In this document: positions 6,403-13,811 of the stretch, piece by piece
How positions within the stretch are numbered: the first letter of the stretch is position 1
How the letters are laid out: every line of letters begins with the position of its first letter
Origin: Bordetella parapertussis
GTDB taxonomy: Bacteria > Pseudomonadota > Gammaproteobacteria > Burkholderiales > Burkholderiaceae_C
Assembly: GCA_943328885.2 (NCBI GenBank)
Contig: CALQBT020000020.1
Location: forward strand, 1-13,811
Direction: 5' to 3'
DNA: 13,811 nt
Program-made: the position numbers and the translations under genes
The notes under the pieces: generated by a model
The model's database searches: none
Seen by the model: the letters and a program-made list of their open reading frames with translations, nothing else
Told to the model about the DNA's origin: nothing

Positions 6403-8055
6403 TTGACACCCCGCCCACTGACTGTGCCGCGTCGTCAGCCGTCTTTTGCGGGCGCTGTCGTCACAAGACCGTCGGGCCGCGCAGGGTTGTGTGTGCTGCT
6501 GGTGCTGAGCTTGGCGCTGGGCGCTGTTGCGCCGGCCCAGGCCCAGCCCTCGGCCGGGGTCCGGCTGCCGGCGCTGGGCGAGGCAGCCTCAGAGGACTTC
6601 AGCCTGAGCCAGGAAAAGCGCACAGGCGAGCAGATCATGCGCGAGATCCGGCGCGATCCCGATTACATCGACGACCCGCAGCTGCTCGATTACCTGCAGT
6701 CGCTGTGGCAGCCGCTGGTGCAGGCAGCGCGCGCGCGCGGCGACATCGGCGTTGACACTGACAAGCTGTTCCCCTACGAGCCCTTTCTGGTGCGCGACCG
6801 CTCGGTCAACGCCTTTGCGCTGCCTGGCGGTTTCGTCGGCATTCACCTGGGGCTGATGGCGCTGACTGCGGCCCCTGACGAGCTGGCCTCGGTGCTCGCG
6901 CACGAGTTGTCGCACATCACGCGGCGCCACATCGCGCGCAGCATGACGGCCAATTCGCGCAGCAGCACGCTGAGCATGGCGGCGATGTTGCTGGGTTTGC
7001 TGGTGGCCAGCCGCGCTTCCAGTGTCGACGCGGCGCAGGCGGCGGTCGTCGGTGGCCAGGCTGCGATGGTCCAGGCCCAGCTCAACTTCTCGCGCGACAT
7101 GGAGCGCGAGGCCGACCGCACCGGTCTGGCCTTGATGGGCGAGGCCGGTTTTGCGCCGGCCGGCATGGCCGGCATGTTCAACAAGCTAGACCAGTCGAGC
7201 CGGCTCAACGACAGCGGCGGCTTCCCCTACCTGCGCAGCCACCCGCTGACCGTAGACCGCATCGGCGAGGCGCGCCAGATCGTGCAAGCCGCTGGCGGCG
7301 GGGTCGTGCCCGTCGCGCCGCTGCTGCATTTGCTGATGCAGGCGCGGGCCAGGGTGTTGATGGACCCGGCTGCGCAGGCGTTGCGGCGGCTGCAGGGGCT
7401 GGACGCCCGAGGCCCGGTCGAGTCGCTGCCGCTGGCTGACCGGCTGGTCGGTTACTACACCGGCGCGCTGGCCTCGAGCAGCCTGCGCGACTTTGACCGC
7501 GCCGAGCGCAACGCGCGTGCGGCCCAGGCGCTGGGCGCCGCTGTCCCTGGCCAGCTCGGGCTGTCGCGTGCGCTGGCCAGGTTGGTGGCCCAACTGGCGC
7601 TGGCCCGCGGCGATGTGGCGGGTGCGACGCTGGCGCTGGCCGAGCCTGGCGCCGTGGACGATTCGCGCGCCGGCCTGATGCTGCGCGCCGAGCTGGCACT
7701 GGCCGAGGGCAGTGTCGGTGCGCTGCGTCACAGCGGCCAGGCGCTGCAAACCTGGGTCGCTGAGCACCGCGGCGATGCAACGGCCTGGCAGCTGCTGGCC
7801 CAGACCACCGAACGCCAAGGCCTACGGCTTCGTTCGCTGCGCGCCGATGCCGAGTCGCAGGCCGCACTCGGCAATCTGCCCGGCGCGATCGACCGGCTCC
7901 GCGCGGGGCAGCAAGCCGCGCGCAGTGGCGGCAGCGGCACGGACTTCATCGAGGCCTCGGTGATCGATGCCCGCCTGCGCGATCTGTTGGCACAGCGTCG
8001 CGCGCTGGTCGCAGACCAGCGACGAATCGGGCCGCAGCGCGAGCCTCAGGAATAG
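6403..8055 (+). CDS. bepA: periplasmic M48 zinc metalloprotease, BepA/YfgC-like, with TPR-type C-terminal part
   Basis: This protein of about 550 residues resembles BepA, the periplasmic protease-chaperone that assists or degrades stalled outer-membrane proteins such as LptD at the BAM complex. A signal peptide with a hydrophobic core (LCVLLVLSLALGAV) ends at APAQA, cleaved near residue 47. The catalytic domain has FALPGGFVGIHLGL, the zinc motif HELSH (167-171) and the third ligand E236 in EREADRTG. The remaining 250 or so residues are alanine/leucine-rich helical repeats that fit TPRs. No ATG lies in frame between 6172 and the mature region. TTG at 6403 is chosen because AGGA sits seven bases upstream; GTG at 6424 is the alternative and leaves the same signal peptide. 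The open frame back to 6172 runs into moaC on the other strand and is unlikely to be translated. Confidence 0.88.
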   Translation: MTPRPLTVPRRQPSFAGAVVTRPSGRAGLCVLLVLSLALGAVAPAQAQPSAGVRLPALGEAASEDFSLSQEKRTGEQIMREIRRDPDYIDDPQLLDYLQSLWQPLVQAARARGDIGVDTDKLFPYEPFLVRDRSVNAFALPGGFVGIHLGLMALTAAPDELASVLAHELSHITRRHIARSMTANSRSSTLSMAAMLLGLLVASRASSVDAAQAAVVGGQAAMVQAQLNFSRDMEREADRTGLALMGEAGFAPAGMAGMFNKLDQSSRLNDSGGFPYLRSHPLTVDRIGEARQIVQAAGGGVVPVAPLLHLLMQARARVLMDPAAQALRRLQGLDARGPVESLPLADRLVGYYTGALASSSLRDFDRAERNARAAQALGAAVPGQLGLSRALARLVAQLALARGDVAGATLALAEPGAVDDSRAGLMLRAELALAEGSVGALRHSGQALQTWVAEHRGDATAWQLLAQTTERQGLRLRSLRADAESQAALGNLPGAIDRLRAGQQAARSGGSGTDFIEASVIDARLRDLLAQRRALVADQRRIGPQREPQE

Positions 8056-8085
8056 CGCGGTCGACGCGGCTGCGCGGTTCTCAGC

Positions 8086-8167
8086 GTGGCTGAACAGCCG
8101 CAAGCATCAGGACCCGGCGCGGCTGAACAGCCGCAAGCATCAGGCGTCAGAGCGGCTGAACAGCCGC
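8086..8167. repeat. 33-bp tandem repeat with internal hairpins, about 2.5 copies
   Basis: The 16-mer G(C/T)GGCTGAACAGCCGC occurs at 8086, 8119 and 8152, exactly 33 bases apart. The first two copies also share the following AAGCATCAGG. Each 16-mer is itself an inverted repeat (GCGGCT/AGCCGC with a four-base loop). The third copy lies inside the last codons of the convergent gene at 8140-8499, encoding RLFSR, and the other two lie just beyond its stop. The array fills the space between two convergent genes and could act as a pair of hairpins slowing transcription from either side, although no T-run follows any of them. Confidence 0.85.
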
Positions 8168-8499
8168 TCCATGGCCACGTCGATCACCATGCCGCACACG
8201 CTGTAGATCAAGGAGCCGACCAAGGCTGCGCCAAAACCCGTGACCTTGAAGCCGTCGAGCACACCGGCCGCCAACTTGAATATCAGCGCGTTGATCACGA
8301 ACAGGAACAAGCCCAGCGTGAGCACCGTGACCGGCAAGGTCAACAGCACCAGCAAAGGTCGCACCAGGGTGTTGAGCAGGCCCAGCACGAGCGCTGCGAT
8401 CATCGCTGCGCCGAAGCTCGCGACCGTGACACCGAGCTCGAGGTTGGCCAGCAGCAGCAAGGCAGTGGCCAGCAGCAACCAACGCAGGATCAGTTTCAT
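8140..8499 (-). CDS. small membrane protein, YvlD / phage-holin-family-4 like
   Basis: This is a 119-residue, very hydrophobic inner-membrane protein. It has about four predicted membrane segments: LILRWLLLATALLLLANLEL, then FGAAMIAALVLGLLNTLV, then VTVLTLGLFLFVINALIF, then FGAALVGSLIYSVCGMVI. The order and the LNTLVRPLLVLLTLPVTVLTLG core are typical of the YvlD family (PF04020, often annotated as mycobacterial phage holin family 4). The family is widespread in bacterial chromosomes and its function is not established; the holin label should not be taken as evidence of a prophage. ATG at 8499 gives MKLILRWLLL, the usual start. An ATG four codons upstream (8511) is an alternative. The gene is convergent with bepA, and its last codons are part of the 33-bp repeat. 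Confidence 0.85.
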   Translation of the reverse strand: MKLILRWLLLATALLLLANLELGVTVASFGAAMIAALVLGLLNTLVRPLLVLLTLPVTVLTLGLFLFVINALIFKLAAGVLDGFKVTGFGAALVGSLIYSVCGMVIDVAMERLFSRSDA

Positions 8500-8674
8500 G
8501 ACCGTAAGCATACAGCCCGCCCGTCTGGAATTTGGGCCGAACCGCTGCCTGCAAGACTGGCAGCCAGTCGTTCGAACAGCGTCAGCAGCCGCGCGGGACA
8601 CCCGAAAACCCGGCAAATTCAGTCCGCCCAAGCCAAAAACACTGCCGGCATGGTCGCCGGTGCTGATTTACCTG

Positions 8675-8701
8675 GGCAAACCGCTTCTCAGCGGCATTGC
8701 C
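8675..8701. other. imperfect inverted repeat in the gap between yvlD-like and SWIB genes
   Basis: GGCAA-A-CCGCT and AGCGG-CA-TTGCC form two stacked 5-bp stems around the loop TCTC. It lies about 100 bases upstream of the SWIB gene, in the roughly 300-base divergent gap 8500-8800 where both promoters must be. No clear -10/-35 pair or other gene was found in that gap. It could be an operator or a leader hairpin, or have no role. Confidence 0.35.
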
Positions 8702-8800
8702 GCGCAGTACCATGACGCCCCAGCGGAGCTGAGAGAAACGCGGGCATGGCTTGCGACCCAGATCACCGCCCCACAACCACATATCCTGGAGAGAAACGAC

Positions 8801-9121
8801 ATGGCAACTGCGAAAAAGGCCGCCCCGGCCAAGAAGGCTTCCGCGGCCAAGACGGCGGCACCGGCTGTCAAGCGCACGCCCAACGCTGCTTTCATGAAGG
8901 CCGTGACGCCCAGCGCCCAACTGGCTGCGGTCATTGGTGACAAGCCCATGCCGCGCACCGAGGTGACCAAGAAGATCTGGGAATACATCAAGAAGAACAA
9001 TCTCCAAGACCAAGCCAAGAAGACGATGATCAACGCTGACGCCAAGCTCAAGGAAATCTTCAAGGCCGATCAGGTGACGATGTTCGAGATGACCAAGCTG
9101 ATCAGCGCGCATCTCAAGTGA
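8801..9121 (+). CDS. SWIB/MDM2-domain protein with a histone H1-like N-terminal tail
   Basis: This is a 106-residue protein. Residues 1-28 are lysine/alanine-rich (ATAKKAAPAKKASAAKTAA), like the tails of bacterial histone H1-like proteins, and probably bind DNA non-specifically. Residues about 29-105 form a SWIB domain: F-KAVTPS--L-AVIG, then MPRTEVTKKIWEYIKKNNLQD, then TMINADAKLKEIF and MFEMTKLISAHL. In eukaryotes SWIB belongs to SWI/SNF chromatin-remodelling complexes. In bacteria it is found as small stand-alone proteins in Chlamydia and many proteobacteria, with poorly defined roles, perhaps in nucleoid structure or DNA topology. The frame is open far upstream to 8240, but GGAGAG at 8789-8794 places the start at ATG 8801. 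A terminator follows directly, so the gene is probably monocistronic. Confidence 0.92.
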   Translation: MATAKKAAPAKKASAAKTAAPAVKRTPNAAFMKAVTPSAQLAAVIGDKPMPRTEVTKKIWEYIKKNNLQDQAKKTMINADAKLKEIFKADQVTMFEMTKLISAHLK

Positions 9122-9129
9122 TGCGTCGC

Positions 9130-9145
9130 GGGGCTTGAGAGCCCC
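9130..9145 (+). other. hairpin after the SWIB gene
   Basis: GGGGCT and AGCCCC pair perfectly around the loop TGAG, eight bases after the SWIB stop. It is not followed by a T-run. It probably folds just before the true terminator and may protect the mRNA end. Confidence 0.45.
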
Positions 9146-9158
9146 TTGCAGTGCCCAG

Positions 9159-9190
9159 AAAGCCGGCTCCGCGCCGGCTTTTGCTTTTCT
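9159..9190 (+). terminator. rho-independent terminator after the SWIB gene
   Basis: AAAGCCGGC and GCCGGCTTT form a 9-bp stem (9159-9167 with 9173-9181) with the loop TCCGC, followed by the T-rich run TTTTGCTTTT. The left arm begins with AAA, but on the minus strand the downstream sequence has only a short T-run, so it may work weakly for the opposing gene ending at 9207. Confidence 0.85.
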
Positions 9191-9206
9191 GCGACCCGGC
9201 TGCCGC

Positions 9207-9820
9207 TCAACCGCTCAGCTGCGCGCCAGCCAACCGGCGCTGCACGAAATCGAGTCGGTCCTGGCCCCAGAACAGCTCGCCGGCGATCGCATAGGTCGGC
9301 GCGCCAAACACGCCCAGCGCGATCGCCCGTTCGGTGTTGGCGTCGTAGGTTTGCTGCACTTGGGCACTCTTCGAGTCGGCCAGACGCTGTGCGCTCAAGC
9401 CCCGCTCGGCCAGCAGCGCTGCCAGCGTGGCGGGGTCGGCGATGTGGCGATCCTCGGCCCACAGCGAGTGCATCAGCGCACCGGTGAAGGCCAGCGCGGC
9501 GGCCGTGCCGTCGTGCTGCTGCACCGCGATGATCAGCCGAGCTGCGTCGTCGCCTGGCACCGGAAAATGGGCGGGTTGCGGGTTCAGCGCGATGCCCAGA
9601 TGCTGGCTGAAGCGGCGCAGCTCGACCAGCCGGTAGGCTTGGCGCTGCGGCGCGCGCTTCGGCAACGGCAGGCCGCCTGAGACGGGAAAGATCCGGCCGT
9701 AGTCTGCCGGCCGCAATTCGATCGTCGCGCCTGCAGCCTGGGCGATGTCCTGCAGCCGCTGGTGGCCCAAATAGGCCCAGGGCGACTGGGCAGTGAAGAA
9801 ATACTCGATCACGGTGTTCA

Positions 9821-9821
<1 letters not shown>
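9207..9821 (-). CDS. DsbA-family oxidoreductase / 2-hydroxychromene-2-carboxylate isomerase-like
   Basis: This is a 204-residue cytoplasmic protein with a DsbA-type thioredoxin fold of the kappa-GST/HCCA isomerase group. The N terminus IEYFFTAQSPWAYLGH carries S13-P14, the position of the catalytic serine in NahD-type isomerases, instead of a CXXC redox motif. It is therefore not a disulfide oxidase. The C-terminal GVFGAPTY holds the conserved cis-proline, and FWGQDRLDFVQRRL is the typical ending. NahD isomerises 2-hydroxychromene-2-carboxylate in naphthalene breakdown using glutathione. No other aromatic-degradation gene is nearby, so the true substrate is open. The ATG at 9821 overlaps the uvrA stop by one base (TGATG), with AAAGGAG seven bases upstream inside uvrA. 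Translational coupling is likely. Confidence 0.88.
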
Positions 9822-12955
<3,134 letters not shown>

Positions 12956-13016
12956 GGCGGACATTCGGCGAGGGCAACCGGCCATCATAGCGGCCGGGTC
13001 AGGCGCCAGGCGCCGG

Positions 13017-13811
13017 TCAGCTTTGCAGCACGCGCAGGATCTCGAGGCCATAGGCCTCGAGCTTCTTGACGCCGACCCCGCTGATGCCAGCCAGCGCGTC
13101 CAGCGTGTCGGGCGCCTCGCGGGCCATCTCGGCCAGCGCGGCGTCGTGGAACACCACAAAAGCCGGCAGGTTGTGCTCGCGGGCGACCTCGCCGCGCCAG
13201 GCCTTGAGCGCGTCAAAGCGTGCCAGCCCGGCTTCGTCCAGGGGCAGGGGCGGCGGCTTGCCGGCGCCGCGACCCGTGCCAGCTTGCGTGGCCTTGCCCC
13301 CTTTGGCTGAGCGCCCGGCAGGCGGTTCGGCAGGCACGCGCAGCATGATCGGCACCTCGCCTTTGAGCACCGCGCGGGCCGAATCGGTCAGCTCCAGCGT
13401 GTTGAACTCACCCGCGCTGCGCACATGGCCGAGCGCGATCAGCTGGCGCAGCACGCCGCGCCAGGCCTGCTCGGCGACCTCGGCGCCGATGCCGAAGGTC
13501 GACAGCCGGTCATGGCCGCGCTGCGTGACCTTCTCGGTGACCTTGCCGCGCAGCACGTCGATCAGGTGCCCGGCGCCAAAGCCGTAGCCGCTTTGCTGGT
13601 GGAAGCGGTAGATGCAGCTCAGTGCTTTGCGCGCAGCGTCGGTGGCGTCCCACACCGCCGGCGGCTGCAGGCAGTTGTCGCAGTTGCCGCAGCGGTAGCG
13701 CGGCGCGGCGTCGGGCAATTCGTCGTCTGCGCCGGGCAGGCTGTGCTCGCCGAAATACGCCAGCAGCCGCAGCCGCCGGCAGTCGTGGGCCTCGGCCAGC
13801 GCCAGCAAGGC
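13017..13811 (-). CDS. recQ: ATP-dependent DNA helicase RecQ, C-terminal part (cut by the window edge)
   Basis: The last 264 residues of RecQ are visible; the helicase core lies beyond the window. The part begins inside the zinc subdomain: the cysteine in HDCRRL and the trio CGNCDNC are the four zinc ligands. It continues through the winged-helix RQC domain ([20 protein letters not shown], then [11 protein letters not shown]) and an alanine/proline/glycine-rich linker. It ends with an HRDC domain ([19 protein letters not shown], then [13 protein letters not shown]). RecQ is a 3'-5' helicase acting in recombination and replication-fork repair. The three-domain ending matches E. coli RecQ. The stop lies 61 bases upstream of the uvrA start on the same strand, so the two repair genes are probably co-transcribed. 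The frame stays open to the last base shown. Confidence 0.95.
   Translation of the reverse strand, partial: ALLALAEAHDCRRLRLLAYFGEHSLPGADDELPDAAPRYRCGNCDNCLQPPAVWDATDAARKALSCIYRFHQQSGYGFGAGHLIDVLRGKVTEKVTQRGHDRLSTFGIGAEVAEQAWRGVLRQLIALGHVRSAGEFNTLELTDSARAVLKGEVPIMLRVPAEPPAGRSAKGGKATQAGTGRGAGKPPPLPLDEAGLARFDALKAWRGEVAREHNLPAFVVFHDAALAEMAREAPDTLDALAGISGVGVKKLEAYGLEILRVLQS

Noticed and set aside
8140..8499. Phage holin, implying a prophage
   Set aside because: The family name is historical. No endolysin, capsid, integrase or other phage gene is nearby, and YvlD-like proteins are common chromosomal genes.
12956..13216. N-terminal extension of the uvrA frame into recQ
   Set aside because: The extra residues are an out-of-frame reading of the recQ HRDC region, and UvrA homology begins after 12955.

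Overview
This window looks like chromosomal DNA from a high-GC betaproteobacterium. The pilin, PglL-type ligase, BepA, MoaC and UvrA sequences fit Burkholderiales, perhaps near Rubrivivax, Leptothrix or Ideonella. That placement is an inference from protein style and codon bias, not from a marker gene. Most of it is ordinary core or near-core genome. No rRNA, tRNA, CRISPR array, transposase or phage module is visible.

Layout: 1-330 holds what looks like the eroded DNA-binding end of an AraC-type regulator. 507-2147 carries a two-FHA protein and a class II cyclic-nucleotide phosphodiesterase-like metallohydrolase, both on the plus strand. 2269-4866 is a pilus locus: a sigma-54 type promoter, a type IV pilin, a strong UUCG-loop terminator, then its own candidate promoter and a PglL/TfpO-like O-oligosaccharyltransferase that probably glycosylates the pilin. 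4839-5319 has no working gene but aligns along its whole length with moaC 0.93-0.95 kb further on. It is a decayed second moaC, and its tail overlaps the 3' end of the ligase gene. 5444-5707 is a small AT-rich coiled-coil gene of unknown function lying between dead and live moaC. 5771-6259 (minus) is intact moaC, and 6403-8055 (plus) is a BepA-like periplasmic M48 protease. A 33-bp tandem repeat separates bepA from a convergent small YvlD-family membrane protein (8140-8499, minus). 8801-9121 encodes a stand-alone SWIB-domain protein with a lysine/alanine-rich tail, followed by a terminator. 9207-13811 (minus) reads recQ (partial) - uvrA - DsbA-family isomerase. recQ and uvrA are 61 bases apart, and uvrA and the isomerase overlap by one base, so the three are probably one transcription unit.

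How the genes relate: pilin and ligase form a plausible substrate-enzyme pair. recQ and uvrA are both DNA repair genes, with an isomerase-like gene translationally coupled behind them. The most unusual part is 4839-6259, where a complete moaC and a degraded moaC flank an AT-rich orphan gene. This suggests duplication, or gene replacement by imported DNA.
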